A stretch of 64,000 nucleotides of DNA from contig WEDG01005134.1 of the NCBI GenBank assembly GCA_017591395.1, positions 1-64,000 of the forward strand, given 5' to 3'. Positions 11,163 to 24,640 of the stretch are shown here, one piece after another. The notes beneath the pieces are model-generated. The model was not told the DNA's origin. It was given only the letters and a program-made list of their open reading frames with translations, and did not search any database. A program made the translations under genes and the position numbers. The first letter of the stretch is position 1. Each line of letters begins with the position of its first letter. Source of the DNA: Schistocephalus solidus. Lineage: Eukaryota; Platyhelminthes; Cestoda; Diphyllobothriidea; Diphyllobothriidae.

Positions 11163-11402
11163 TCAATAAAATACCATTAACCTGAAGAACACCCTTATAA
11201 GAAACCCACACAGTCGACTGCTGGAACGTCTTCTTATGAGATCCAGTAATCTCCGGCTTGGCGATAAGAATTTTCGCAAGGCCTTCTGAGCGGTCACTGC
11301 ACCCAGGATGCTCAACGGGGGTGCCTTTGGGGACGTCTTTTGTGTTGCGACTTTTGCTGGCATAATGTTGATGTTGGGAACGCAGCTAGATACGTCGTCC
11401 GT
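11163..11402 (-). CDS. Candidate host exon, basic Ser/Arg-rich peptide
   Basis: A minus-strand frame of 88 codons, noticeably less AT-rich than its surroundings. Its most protein-like part begins MPAKVATQKTSPKAPP and continues to RKFLSPSRRLLDLIRRRSSS. A possible acceptor (AAATTGCAG) precedes it near 11403, and a possible donor (TTCAG|GTTAATGG) lies near 11180. It is upstream of, and on the same strand as, the Tctex exon, and several Tctex1-domain proteins have a basic low-complexity N-terminal extension, so it could be the N-terminal exon of that gene. The proposed donor phase does not match the Tctex exon (a weaker GTGGGT donor would), so linkage is speculative. It may be a chance frame. Confidence 0.25.
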   Translation of the reverse strand, partial: TDDVSSCVPNINIMPAKVATQKTSPKAPPLSILGAVTAQKALRKFLSPSRRLLDLIRRRSSSRLCGFLIRVFFRLMVFY

Positions 11403-11429
11403 TGCTGCAATTTTTAAAAGGCATAACAC

Positions 11430-14400
11430 AATAAATGAATGTACAAGTCCCTCACAGAGCTCTCCAGTAACGTTATATTGTTAACAATAACGCCGCCAAG
11501 CCCAGTTTCATAAGTCTAATTCTGAGAGTACAGATGAAGCTTTGGAAAACATTGAGAAGAGAAATGAAACTTATTGGAAAGAAAATGCCGTGCGTGGCTA
11601 TGATCATAAGATTCAAAATAAATTTTAAATATAATACCCTGCTTAGGGCTTTCATTTAAACAGTCGAAGCCTTGACTTGTAAAGGAAAACCATGTTGTTT
11701 TAGAAATCTTGCGATAGTAGATGTGCACTGATATCAAATATCTTACATGATTAATGCAAGAATCAGTTAAAAAATAATCAGTTGAAATAATCAGAAAAAA
11801 TACTTCACTTTGGTTTTTTATGGGTTAACTGTGCATCAGTTTCGCTGTCTAACATAATTCCTGTCTGATAATGGAGATTGCTTTAAATAAAAATATCACT
11901 TACGTTAGAAATGCGTGAACGTGCGAGAGCAGTAGTCTTTCTCGCGATGACAGGTTAAACTCAAATTTTGTAGTAAAAATTCACACAAAATATCTTTTTT
12001 TGTGGAACGTTTTAGTGCTCTCCTGAATTGTTTCTAAATGTAACTGAGAGGTTATCGAATTTAATAGTTCGAATCAAACTGTGCACATGTTGATTGTTTT
12101 GAGTGATGTGATTCACAGCGCAAAGTGTTTTCCCAATTTATTGAAGGAGGTAGGTGAAACCACCATTCTCGTCGGGATGACAGGCAGACGTGATCTCTGG
12201 GACAAGATCTTTATTTCATGTCGTTTGGAATTCCCTCTTTAACCTATCCTTCTAGACAGTATCACATGGAGCTGCGGTCGCTATACTTCTAACTTCTATT
12301 AAAACGGAAATTCAGTCTGTACTTAATGAATGGTTTTTATGGGAATTCGAAACGTCATGTGACAATAGATCTTTTCCTTTCGATAACGTCTGCAGCTTAT
12401 CAATTAATGCACATGCCTCTGATAGTCACTTGTATCGGGAATCAAACGCTCATAACAACGGTTATTTTGCCCGTCAGAACCGTAACACTGGGACAAAAAA
12501 ATTAAAACACTGTTAGACATATGGTTTTAAAGGTAAATTTTATAGCTTATTATTATTATGCAAATACGAACAGCAACCAAATATCACACACAAAACGAGG
12601 GACAGACAGCGAACATATGTTTTAATTACCCAAACGTTTTAATATCCAATAAAAGATGTCATATGTGTATGTCACCGAAACAAATTAAGGTCACTTATCA
12701 CAATCATGATAAGAACTGACCTATTTTTTTACTTCGTTTTATTAAAAGTATTTTAAAACAACTTTCCTTGGCGTACCAAAAACAATATTACGATTCTGGG
12801 AGATAATATTTGTAAAGTCACTAAAAACAAATAAACATTAAACGAATGTGAAAAGTGTGGTTATACAATGTATTAAAATCACGTGATAAGGCCTTTCCTC
12901 AAGAGCTCTGATTATTCATTTTTTTGGTTCAAAAAATTGCATCTAGTTTATAATATAAATGTTAATAATTTATGCTCTCCGTTATATTTATCTTTCTTAC
13001 AAAATACAAAACAAAATATAAGCATTTTTTTAGTTGAACGAGATTTATTAAAAACCAAAAAACAGCTAAGAATGCATATTGAAATTCAATGGAACATAAT
13101 TATCAAGCGAACTTCAAATTCAATAGGATATGTTTATAGAGATAATTGCATCAAAACTAGTTTAAACCGTATGCCGTTAATGCTTTAGAAGAATAACACA
13201 AGCATATGCGGTTTTATCATCTCATATAGTCGAAAGCATGTGATTTATTTCATAAAAGCCAGTTTTATCATCGATATCTTTTTGCCAGTGACATTGCACC
13301 ATAGGTTTTGGAGAAAAGTTTTGCCTCTTCATTCGTTTTACCTAAATTTAATGTAAATGTTGGTTCGAACCGGAATCATCTGCCTCGGTAAACTCAACAT
13401 GCAACACTGGATAATAAAAAATTAAAATAAAATATTATTAACTTTAAATCCACTGTTAGATGTACAGATTACTTAAATATCTTCATTTGATCGTCCTTCT
13501 GCCGGGCTAGCCATCACATACTACATTTTAATTTTCATTTGATTTTATTAATAATTGTGACAAAAAAGGTTGAGTTTAATGTTGAGACTGCGGTTGGATA
13601 AAACACGAGTTTTAATTCTTCATCATCAACCCAGCGTATTATAAAATGAGTATAGCAACGCACATTTAAGCTGCCGGAAAATAGTAAGTGTTGGAGCCAG
13701 GGCTAAGCACTAAGGTCACGGTCTACATCTGCTGCTGGTTAAGGGGATAAAAGAAAAGGAAGAGAGAGGGCGTTGAAGACGGAAGCGTCTGAAAATCAAC
13801 AACGTCTCTGTCTTGTTTTGCCAAAGCAATTGAGCAATTTGACGACTAATGTTGAGTTAAATGTCGGTGAAAGGTGCCTAAGTGCCTGTATGAACGTTTC
13901 ATACAAGCCCAAAGTATAGGTTGTCTAGCCCTGTGGCCACTGCTTCTGCCACCGCAAGTATATACTGCCGCAGGAACTTAGAGATTCTAGCCATAGATGA
14001 CTTTGCATGACTGGTTAACGCTTCCTCAACCGAGTGAGACACAATGATGCTAGACTGTTAACCTCGACATCAAGCTGTCACCCTCAAACCTATCCTTTGT
14101 ATTTGTTATTGATTGGCATTTTAGGCTTATGCTTCACTGTATGAACCTGATTTTTAAATAATCAAGACTTTCCTTCTTGAAAAGATAATTTTATTCATAT
14201 TTTGAAAAACAGCGATGAGCTAACGGCTAAAAATCCGTAAAATAAAACGGTTTGTCATTTTGTGCTTAAACTGTATTATCGTGAATCGACGTTCCGCCTT
14301 TGCGAAACACGAGCACGTTTAGTCAATAAGATGAAATATATTATTCAAATATGTCAAAAGCCTAATTAATTAATTGTGCCTAGTTTTTATCTGTGGATTG

Positions 14401-15530
14401 TAAACTGATTGCTCGGGAATCTTGTTTTGAAAGTCAGGTATCTATATCGAAATTAATGGATTTTATATGCGACCGTAGTTTAGGGTGGCTTACTTGACAC
14501 AAATGTGACTAAACTCACGGCCACTGATGGGGCCTCTTGGAGATTTGCCTGAGTAAAATTTACTCCCTGCTGTTGTAGGTTCCCGTTTCAGCGTGGCCGC
14601 TTTGTGTCTCAAAATTGTGTAAACTCATGCAAAGTTCTTCCGTTGCCAATATCCCTGGGTTTGAAAATAACGTAATTGACATTCCTTAAACTTATTTTTT
14701 TATCAGATAATCCGAATTAAGACCCACTTAATGTGCGCAAAGTAAAATGTAGACTGCAAACGATTGCACCATATGGGTAAATAACAGTTTGCAATGTTAA
14801 TTTTTCCATAATTTTAATTCTTATTTGTACCCCACAGATTTTAATAAAAACATTTTGACAACAAAAGCCACTGAAACAAGCAACGCCTTACAACAATTTT
14901 CAATAAGGACAAGTTACATAGACATTTGCACCATCTAAGTGTTTGCAGGTAATTCAATGACGAAGACGAAGTGACCATTATAACAGTAGATTGTCTAACT
15001 CATAAAACATAATCCTTGAAATTTAAGGTGGTGGTATGACAAAAACGGTAAAGTGTTAATAGTTTTTTGTACCGATTTGAGGTGCAAAATGCTCTTTTCT
15101 CAGAAAGAGTCAATTTAGGATCTGTTTATTGAGGATAAAAGTGGGCAAAATGTGGCCAAATCGGACGCTTCTTGATTTAAAGGCGTTTTCATACGTTACT
15201 GTGCATTATGAACCAAACCTTCTTTTTGCATTCACAAAAATCAGGCAATTGAGGATATGAAAAATCTTTGGGATGAAAAGGATAAACAAATATCATAAAA
15301 AATATTTTTTTGAAAATTTTAATATCTTTTGCCACAAAAACACAGTTATAAACATATATGGATGTATTTTGTTTTACCAAACAAATAATTGGGACTTCAA
15401 ACAAGTAAATATGACAAAACCGTAACATGCAGTTGTTTTTATTTGTCACGCCATATAAGAAAGATATCCAGACAATATATTTCTGCAGTTTTCTAATACT
15501 GAATACAAACAATTGAAACAAAAAGGACAC
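11430..15530. other. AT-rich DNA without recognisable genes
   Basis: No coding domain or RNA gene seen. A less AT-rich patch at about 13680-14100 (GGAGCCAGGGCTAAGC..., CTGCCACCGCAAG...) looks like a decayed repeat of unknown family. The frame at 12883-13188 has AT-driven composition and is probably chance. Confidence 0.4.
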
Positions 15531-15848
15531 ATGATTACCTGGGCATATATTTCTGCCTTTGAAATCCCTCAACGAACTCTGCAATCAGCAAGGGAGCATT
15601 CGGCTGATTCATGCAACCTCAACAATGCCCACCGTTGGACCCCCCAAGGGCGAAAGTTTTTTTTTCCAAAATTTCACCGGGAGTTTTTTTGTTACTGTCT
15701 GCTCGTTTTTCAACTATTTTGGCATCGCAAACATATCGAGATACAATTTTCTGATACCGAAACTCGCATGTATAAATAGGGAATACAAAGGTGACTCACC
15801 TAATTCTCCCTCAAACATACTGATACTGACTGATACTGATAAAGGAAT
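15531..15848 (-). repeat. Dispersed ~315-bp repeat, copy 1
   Basis: The reverse complement aligns over its full length with 62152-62465. Shared blocks in order are TATCAGTATCAG, a GGTGA..TCACCTTTG..TTCCCTATTT block, ATCTCGATATGTT/ATATCGATATGTT, GAGCAGACAGT, CTGATTGCAGAGT, GTTGAGGGATTT and AAATATAT.CCCAG. There is no coding capacity on the matching strand; the two plus-strand frames (15513-15779, 15559-15855) are antisense chance. It is probably a non-autonomous element. Confidence 0.8.
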
Positions 15849-17780
15849 GAAATAACTTCGCAAAATCTTAGTGTATATTCGGTCACTCCGATGGGCATTT
15901 GCAAACTGAACTGGGCCAAAAAGTTAGTACGTATAGCTTAAATATCTCCAGTAGAAATAAACTAAGTGAGTTCTTTCTTTTGCAGCACACATTGTTTCCC
16001 TTTTTTGTCAAATTAAAAATAAGTCTCACGGACGAATATGCAGTCATTTGAAAGCCAATAATAAAATTTAATTGTTTTGAAACGAGCTTTCGTATTCTAA
16101 GAGTTTTTTAAATTGATCTTAGTTATATTAATTGCCAAATTAAATTGTGGGCATAAATTCTTATCTGCAAAGAATTATTATGTTTTGTTGAGTCTTTATT
16201 TGTGACGCAAACAACAATTTCCATTATAAAGACTGGTTAGATCTCACTTTTCGATAAAAGGCTTTAATAAATATCGTATTTTGAAGGCTTTGATAAGAAA
16301 ATGGAACACAATCTACATTTATGGGCAGTAAAAATAAACAAAAGTAAAACAAATTTTAAACCACAATTAAAAGGATGATGTAAATGTCATCGAAATCCGT
16401 TACAGAAAATAATCATAAATAAATTAAAGCAAAAGAAAGTCCTTTCAAAATGAATAAAAGGGTACGTTTACGATTTCATCTAACATTTAATATTTAAATT
16501 CATTAGTCACTGACCGGCCTATCAGCATGTCAGATTATTATATATTTTAATTTTGTGACATCTCTGTCGCCGTGTCCAAGCGAAAGGCTGTTGGTATTAG
16601 TCGAAAGCATCTTAGGCAATGTACAAACGGAAGGAAAAATGTCAATTCTCGTTTTAATAAATGTGCGAAATTTTGGCTGTTTGATAACCGCCACTCTTGC
16701 CATTGCCCTATATCTGGAGGAAAAGGTGTTGTGAAATATGAATACTAAAGGCATGTTTTGAAAGAACGTCTACATTCGTTGTTTTAATACCCGTTTTTAC
16801 AATGATCAAGTATTGTTCTATATTTAAAACTTCAGGTTACTTCGCTTACCTGATTTTGCACGTAATCGGAATCAACGATTTTCTAAATAAAATGCATTTT
16901 TTCAACAAAGAAATATTTTTTTTAACCACAACGGTTTGCTTTATTACTCCTAAAAAACATTTTAGGACGTAGTGTAGGCCGATTTCGCATAACGTGCCCT
17001 ATCTACTGAAACCCATGAGCTTTTATTAGATAAGGCACATACTGTAGGCGAAAAATGCTTCAAGGTTGTTTGAGTAAAAATGATGAGACAGCACATTGTT
17101 ATATCAATGGTATCTCACATGGAACCGACAAAAACTCACCATGAACAGTAATTAAATATATCGTAAGTTGAAAGTGTTTGGGTAAAATTCAAGTACGTTG
17201 GACAGGCGATATGTAATCCCCATATTAAAACATACACTTGCAATAAAGTTTTCACGGGTACACGTTACAATTTTCTAATTTTAATCCCAGCCAAACTCTG
17301 TGCCCATTTCCTTCTCTCTTTATCATGGTGTAAATTATTTCAAAATGAACGCATTTATAATATAATGACTAACAGCAGCGTTACACGGCTAAATATAATG
17401 TTTTGCATATTTTCAGCTGAATGCATATAAATACGTTTGGCCTGTCCTACATTTTCCAGATCGAATCGTTCTGAACAACATATTCGGATCAAATCAAAAT
17501 TTAATTTTCCACAGACAATCAATACATTTTAAAGGTTGGCTCTCAGGTTCTCAATGCTATAGATGATATTGGCCAATTGTATAGAAGTAAGTCGGGCAGG
17601 AAAATACTTTGCCCGAGTTTTCTAATTCTTTCTGGAGTTAATAATCAGATATGGTGACAAGTAAGAGTAGTGAATACACAAGTGGTGCAGTATACAAAGA
17701 ACGTAACATTTACGTTGTTAGAATAATAACAAAATAAGCATCTTTAGCGATCACTCCTTTTGGGCCGTAATTGCTATGAT
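15849..17780. other. AT-rich DNA without recognisable genes
   Basis: No supported gene. A minus-strand frame at 16530-16754 follows a pyrimidine-rich CTCCAG acceptor-like site, but two frames are open there and neither resembles a known domain. Confidence 0.35.
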
Positions 17781-18560
17781 AATGATAATGATAATCAGCG
17801 TCCGTGTTTTAATCGCCGCGGCTGAATCATCGATACGGGATGTAAGCGGGAAAATAAGTAGACTATTGGGTTCGGCGCCATTTGGAGTGCTGTTAGCACC
17901 GGCGCCCTCTCCATGGGACGGATTACCCTGCACAGGCACACTGCGTTAAAAACACGGAAACGGTGGTCCCAGCACTAGCTACTAGACCGGACACAATCGG
18001 CTCCTGCCTCACGCGGTAGTGACCTCTTGTGATGATTTTGGCATCATGGCAAATATATAGCCAGCTAAAATTGAGGTAGCTGTAACCTGATTGTAAGCGT
18101 CTTCCTTCTTTGCCAAGCCAGGACTGTATCAAAAAGGATGTTGTGCGGCGCTCGCGAGAGATGCTAATTATAATACGCTCACGTTGGGCCTCTAGTACTT
18201 TTATCTGCAACGTTCTGTAATGTTGTGTTCAAGTGAGAATGTGAAACTTTGGGGTATAAAACTTCTTATTCTAACAACCACATCTTTTCCGCCTGAATCA
18301 CATCTGTTTGCCTCTATTCACCAAGCTTTGTTTGTGTCATTTTGTGGCTCCATCTGCTAAAATAGGCGGAATTTGGGTAATCATGTCCTGCTTTTTAGAG
18401 GGGATCACCCTCTGTCTGCATTGAAAGCTGGGCTGGTGATTACCATCACTAATTAGGGCATTAGTCCAGGCTTTGTGCATAAAGCTACTCAACACCACAT
18501 GATATTTGCCCAGACAGCCGAAAGGTGTCCAAGAGAAGAGGACGCTTGAGATAGCGGTCT
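17781..18560. other. Less AT-rich block, unidentified repeat or LTR remnant
   Basis: Begins at an (ATGATA)n-like run (17776-17795) and is visibly richer in G+C than its flanks. It has no clear protein. It lies on the 3' side of the Gypsy integrase relic on the minus strand, so part could be a decayed LTR or internal 3' region. I could not find the second LTR. Confidence 0.25.
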
Positions 18561-18979
18561 ATGATCTTGACGTTAGGAATTTTACTTGAACGGATGATCG
18601 GTAAAAATCACAAATGAAAATGTAAAGAAGCATTTATAGAACGCAGTTTCCAGGCCACCAAAAGTCTACAAAAACTAAAAGCAGTTGCGTTCATCGATGG
18701 GCGTTATAGGCCAACATACGCCGTGGCCCAACGATAACGTGTTTAAGTTGCGGTCAGAAGCGCGCTTCAGCAAGAACATCGCGCATACTTGATGTTGCGA
18801 CACACTCTACATTGCTGTCTGATTTTACGATCGCGTTCCTCGGCTAGCCTTGCCTGTTGCGCGTTTTCCCGTTACAACGTCAGTATACACAGGCTTTGTT
18901 CTCCGTATCATATATTGCTTTAAAAAAATAACATAATACCATTTTATCCTCGGATATTATATCTTTTCCTTTGGTCGAT

Positions 18980-19840
18980 TTGTTATTTGAATGCTCGTAA
19001 GGACAATCGGTGTTTTGTCTGACCGTCAGCCTGTGGTGATGTGACCTCGAATATATTGCATATAAAATTCAGGGCTATTTGGATGGCTGTTTTTTGGATG
19101 GTACCTGCGTTAGTTCACGCATTTTTTACTGTGTAAATTGGAGGTTTACACCATAGAACAAAGCCCTCTGTATTTTCTCGTAACGCTCATTGGCGGATTT
19201 TTATTTTCGTGAAAACACCTCTCATCCTTCCCAAAATGAAGTTTTTAGCAATTGAAAAACTCAGTCATAGGGGTATTGTGTACTGCAATCGTAAAGCAGA
19301 CTGCCAGTCTTAGCACAATATTCAGCTGGTTTGATTATCCACACCATTATCGTGGTTGATCTATAGGTAAGAAGAAACGTGTTCAGCTTCGGTTAATTTT
19401 AAAGTCCGTGCAAAGAATATTTGCAATGCGCTCCTGAAAATATCAAAGAATTATTCCGCTGGCCAAAAAGTTGTGACAGTTTGTGACGGAGTCCCCATTT
19501 TTGGTACAATTTGTCGAAGATTGAGGAGATGAATTGTGTGCTGTTATCTGCCTCAATCTTTTTGGTCATTCCTTATTTTGAAATGAGTTGTTCTGGCCTG
19601 TTCGCTGTGATCTCGGTGGTAGCTAGTGAGGCTTTTTAAATGTCCAACCACATTGACCATTCGTCGAAAACAATTGCCAACTTTCAGGTTTAAGAAAGGT
19701 CCAGCGTATACCATATGGACTCTACTCAACTGTCTCGACAACTTGACCCATGCAATGGAAGGAACATTTGCCCTTTGGGCTGTATAATTAACTCTGCGCC
19801 TCAAAATACCAGGATCTGCCAACTTTCATGGCTTTGAATA
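18980..19840 (-). pseudogene. Ty3/Gypsy-type integrase relic
   Basis: Reading the minus strand from about 19830 downward across several frames gives, in integrase order, VKLSRQLSRVHMVYAGPFLN (the W/H-x-D-[FY]-AGPF region; the catalytic Asp appears changed to Val), a VDNSTQFISSIF-like segment (normally S/DNGxQFxS), a GQRNNSL...FRSALQ segment (GxAER region) and SSYLLTYRSTT-like residues (LxxYRxTP region). Weak GPY/F-like residues (GTIQKT) follow near 19050. The single longest frame is 19553-19822. Stops and frameshifts are numerous and key residues are altered, so it is dead. RT and protease were not found upstream. Confidence 0.6.
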
Positions 19841-22800
19841 TTTTGTATATGGCACTGCTAGTAAGTTCTGGCAGCCAATCCTGTGTGCGTAAGTAGTGAA
19901 CAGAGAATCAGGCTCAAAGGCTTCTCCCAAGTGCATCATTTATGACAATCAGAAAAGCCACAGCCGTAGGTAATACCCATTGTGTGTACACATGTTATGT
20001 TTATAGTCAGTCGTGTGTGGCACGCATATTTTGACCTTATATCTTGTTTCGTAACATGTGTACAATCATTGCATTAGAAAATTGATCTTCACTAAAAACC
20101 TCGTGATGCCTGATAAAATTGAGTTTTACTTACATCAATGCATCCATACTCAAATAAGGCATTCGCCTTAATAAAATAAACCTGCCACACTTGAATCTAT
20201 CACGATGGTCATTGGTAATATGACAGAAATTTCCCGTTTTCTACTTCCAAATACATGGCAACACTGATTGTGAAATTGCATTATGTTCAAAGAAAATTTT
20301 TTGAAATATTAAAATAACCTTAATTAATGTACAGTTTAAGTACAAAGTCCATTATATTAAGTTTTCCTTTTTATATCTTCTAAACAGCTTTCGAACTTTA
20401 TCGGATTATTATAATCGAAAGACAGGATAATGCGCATTTTTGTTCCAAACTTCAGGGACTATTTCCTTGATAAAAAAGGAGAGCCCATTTACGAGAGACC
20501 TAAACAGGTATAAATAAAGCGGCTCCTAAAATTATAAATGTTTCCTCTCAAAATGGGAAGCAACTTTATGTCTTTCTACAATTTCTTCGCCAAATGTATT
20601 CCAATTTATTTAGACTTTCACAGATTTTATCTAGAGTTAACAAATAAATTGTGCTTTTTCACAGGGAGTACGAAATAATTTTCAGATCTCTATTGCATAA
20701 GAGAGTAAAACAAGCCCAAATGCTACTTCAAATATTTTCTTTCTTTACCTTATAAATGAGAATTAGTGCTCAGACACGGCTGAAGTTGTTTACGCTTGAG
20801 AAAGAAAATACTCTTTTTAGATAAATGCAACATACGTGTTAAAAACAATGTATTCTGCAGATGCAATGCGCTCAGATGCGTATACCAATATACAAAATAG
20901 TATTTGTGAACACAGCCTCAATAATTGATGTATTTAAGATCTTCATGGTACGTGATAATTTATCATAGAGTGAATTATTTACTTAAAGTTCACAAACAGA
21001 ATTCAGAGGAGCTATTCCCCGAACTTACGCACCTTGAGCCGGCCGATTAATGTGTTTTCGTTTTTCTCCACTGCTTGCGTGCTTCCGCCGGGCATTGGAA
21101 GCAACGTTTGTTTTATTTTCCATGTTTAGCCTCCGACAGCTGGTTGAATATCACTTACTAAAACAACCAGCAGTAATTCCGTAAGTTAACCTTACTTCGT
21201 CACGCATATAATCTTCAAGTTGAAATAATGAATATAGGCAAATTCTCCCTTTGTTTGTAAAGCGAAATTAGCATCCAAATCTTTGTTTATTCAAATTCCA
21301 ATCTTTTGGAAAATTTACTTAATAGAAAGCAGTGACGCCTTTTAAATTATTTATTTGAATTCAAAGACCTCGCTTTCAATGTTTCGAATTAAACTGCTTG
21401 CATGGCTTGATCAATGCAAGTTTACTTTGGTAGAAAAACACACTTTGGTGAGTACAAATATGCATCGTGCATCGAGTGCTTCCTTCATCCATTTTGAATG
21501 ATGGTAACGGTCATGTGAAATACAAGGCTGTTTTTAGGAGAAATAAATTATTATAGGTTATATATGCCCTGTCTCTTAGCTGCGAAAAAGCGGTATCCAA
21601 GTATTTGCTATGGGTATCCGACATTAAGGTGTACAACATTTGTGAACAATATGAAGGTCATAGGAGAAACACTCAACATTTTACGTCTATGAGTAGTTCC
21701 AAAACTCTCAATGCCATGTGTGAGGTTATATTAAATATGCATTGTGCAACGTATCTCAGGAAACAGGAAACCGGGAATTGAGATGATCAAACTTAGGAAC
21801 CAACCATGCTGCACGTCATAATTATTCGTGTGACCCACTGCAATTTTACCCTGCAGAATATGCCTAAAAATACTTTTATCATTCGCAATGTTTACAGATT
21901 TGTGAGGCAAACGGTGGTATCAGCATTTCCGCAGTTTACTATCTTAATATATATGTACCACTAAGGTTGCGCATGCGCGAATGGTTTCTGTGGCAAGAGA
22001 GTAATATAAAGTTGTTAGTATTACCATAGCGTAAATATCACCCTTCAATGTATTTGCCCTGGTACTAATAAACGTGGAAGAAAGGTTTATAACTTCGATG
22101 CTTTTTGATTTTTTAAATTCAGCTACCTCATAACACCCTAATTACCTCTACTGTCAATAGTTTTGTGTAAACACACTGCACCTTTCAAAATATTTATAAA
22201 TTAAATCTTTTATGTCAATACGCAAGGAAATCCAAACAAAACTGCGTAACAGAAATACATGTCATTATATACTTGATGTGCCGTAAAGCTCCTCTAAGTG
22301 CGTTACGTATGAACGAATTATACAAATGCTCAACAATGTAGGATATAAAATGACATTTAACGCAATCATATTTCTGTGCATTTGCAACATTACAAAGGTC
22401 TCTTAAAGTAATTTAATATAACAATTTACTATCGTTTGTATAGTTAATAGTCATTCCTATACTAAACAACAGGAAAAGTGCCAATAATGTTGAAGAAAGT
22501 ACCAGAATGCTCAAACAGCTTCTGCCTTTCTTACCCTTACCTTGAAATTATCAAATGTAAGCGTTTTTACAAAAGAAAATTTATTGATAGCTGACTTTAA
22601 TCATATTTTGGGTTTATACTTTCGGATTTTTCTAGACAATTAGGTTGCTGTTAGAGTGGGTCCACAAGCATAACCCAAGTGGCCATCTGCAATAGAAAAG
22701 AATTTCGAAGTCCACTACTTTGGTGAACGCTTGTATGAAATATGGGTTTTATATTATTGGACAACAATTAGAATACGATGTTCTTCTATCGAAAAATTAT

Positions 22801-24640
22801 TTAAAAACGTAGACATCATGTGAAGATTATTGTTTTTTTTAAAAACCATCTGATACTGAAAGCAATATATCGCCTGAAATTCCTATGATAAACTAGAAGA
22901 AATGAACATTATTGGTATGCACATGCGAAATTGCAATAAAATATATTTATGTTTTATGTTTTAGGTATATGTCACTGACTGACCTCAACACATGTGGCCT
23001 TAGATAAACATATATTGCCGTGAGGTCCAAAAAGCTGAATTAAAGCAAATCCTTTTTAAAACCAAAAATCATCGTAAGCAATGCGAACAAGAAACAAAAC
23101 ATAAGTTCATTCATATAAATGGGTTTGGGAATCAATATTCGAAATCCAGGCTTATGATTGATTCTCACTTTCCATAATACATTCTATCTTGTATAGTATT
23201 AAAAACAAAGAGAACTAATGATTTGTTTCAAATTTACTTCAAACTGATATCATATGTGCACTCATGGAGATGTTTGTACAGACTTTGTGAGCAGTTAACT
23301 CTTAAGTTTACTCTGTTATCACGATTTTTTATTCGTATCGAATGCATCACATAGTGAAACTATCTTGCATTTAAAAAAGTAATTTCCCTTTTTATATTTT
23401 TTTCGAAATTCAATTAAATTTGCTCATTATCTTTTAAACGAATAAACTATTTAATTTTACCGACTTCGAATGCGTAGTACTAGTTTTGAAAGTTTGGTAT
23501 TTTGCCTGAGAACAATCATGCACGCACACTGAGTCATAGTTCGGCCTAGACCATTTTAAGAAAGTTGGCTTGACATACAGTACAACGTCAACTGCAGCTG
23601 AATCTGAGTCCCTATTGAACTTCTTGCTAGTGTTTATTAACCAGAACCTTTTGCAATTTCATATGCAATAGCTCCAACAAAAATAAGTTATAAAGCGTAG
23701 TGAATTTAAGTTTGAAAAGGTTGATCTAAAGCAGTGATTTTTGCAAGTTTTTCTCCATACTTAAAAATCAATATCTTAAATACTATGAAAGGCAAGGATT
23801 AAAGAAGGCTGCATAAGCCATTCATCGTAAAGATTGAATTTTTGTGCCAATATTGTGACGTGTGTATATTTTTGCTCAATATATTTTAGTAAAAAACTAT
23901 TAACTAGAGAAATATTTTTCAAAACTTGTAAAATTAATTAAAAGCCTGTCACAATTGTGTCAAAATCAAACGTTTAGTAGTATTATAGTAATCAACAATG
24001 AAAGTTAAACTTTTCATGTGCATTTTATCGTAAACTAAAATCATAACAAGTGGGAAAATTATAAAATAATTCTGTTTTGTTAATGGGAAATTTGTTTTCG
24101 CGCTCTTGAAAAATAGTTAAAATAAGGATGATATGTCATGGCGCGCGTGGTTTGAATTTTGAGCAGAAGGAATAAAAAGTTTTTAATTGTGTCTTTATAC
24201 TTAAAACAGCTATTTTCAGTCAAAAAATGAATTACTTAACGCTTTTCGTCAACAATCCTTCGCCTGATTTCCATCGAGATCCTTATCGTCCGACCAGAAG
24301 AAAATTCAGCAAAATGGTCGTTCGTTCGCGAAAGACACATGCGGAAATCTCGGCATGAGCTACGCAGCCTACTTGCTCAAAATACTGCATCAAACTATTC
24401 GTCGAAGAAGCGGTGTTTCATCTATAAAAGGCTGAGTCGATCGTTTTTACACTGCTTAATGTTCTGATTGTCAGATTATCCTAAATTATCCTAAATAGAC
24501 TTACCTGAAATCGTTCATGAGGCCTTTCCTTTTTGCAATATTTCGGCAAACTTAACATAAGCATAGCCATTGTCTACAATTTTGCCTAAGAAAAAGCCTC
24601 ATTACCCTGCAGATTCTTCCTTTTTCGTAAATTCACGGCA
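19841..24640. other. AT-rich DNA without recognisable genes
   Basis: No long frames and no recognisable RNA or repeat family. A TA-rich stretch with few GC-rich islands (one near 21000-21130). Confidence 0.4.

Noticed and set aside
12883..13188. 101-codon plus-strand frame
   Set aside because: Composition is dominated by AT-rich codons (Lys, Asn, Ile, Phe) as expected by chance in this DNA.
15513..15855. Two overlapping plus-strand frames as a small gene
   Set aside because: They lie antisense to a dispersed non-coding repeat and the second copy at 62.15 kb does not keep them open.
16530..16754. Minus-strand frame behind a good pyrimidine-rich CTCCAG site as an exon
   Set aside because: Two reading frames are open, neither resembles a known protein, and no donor or neighbouring exon could be linked.
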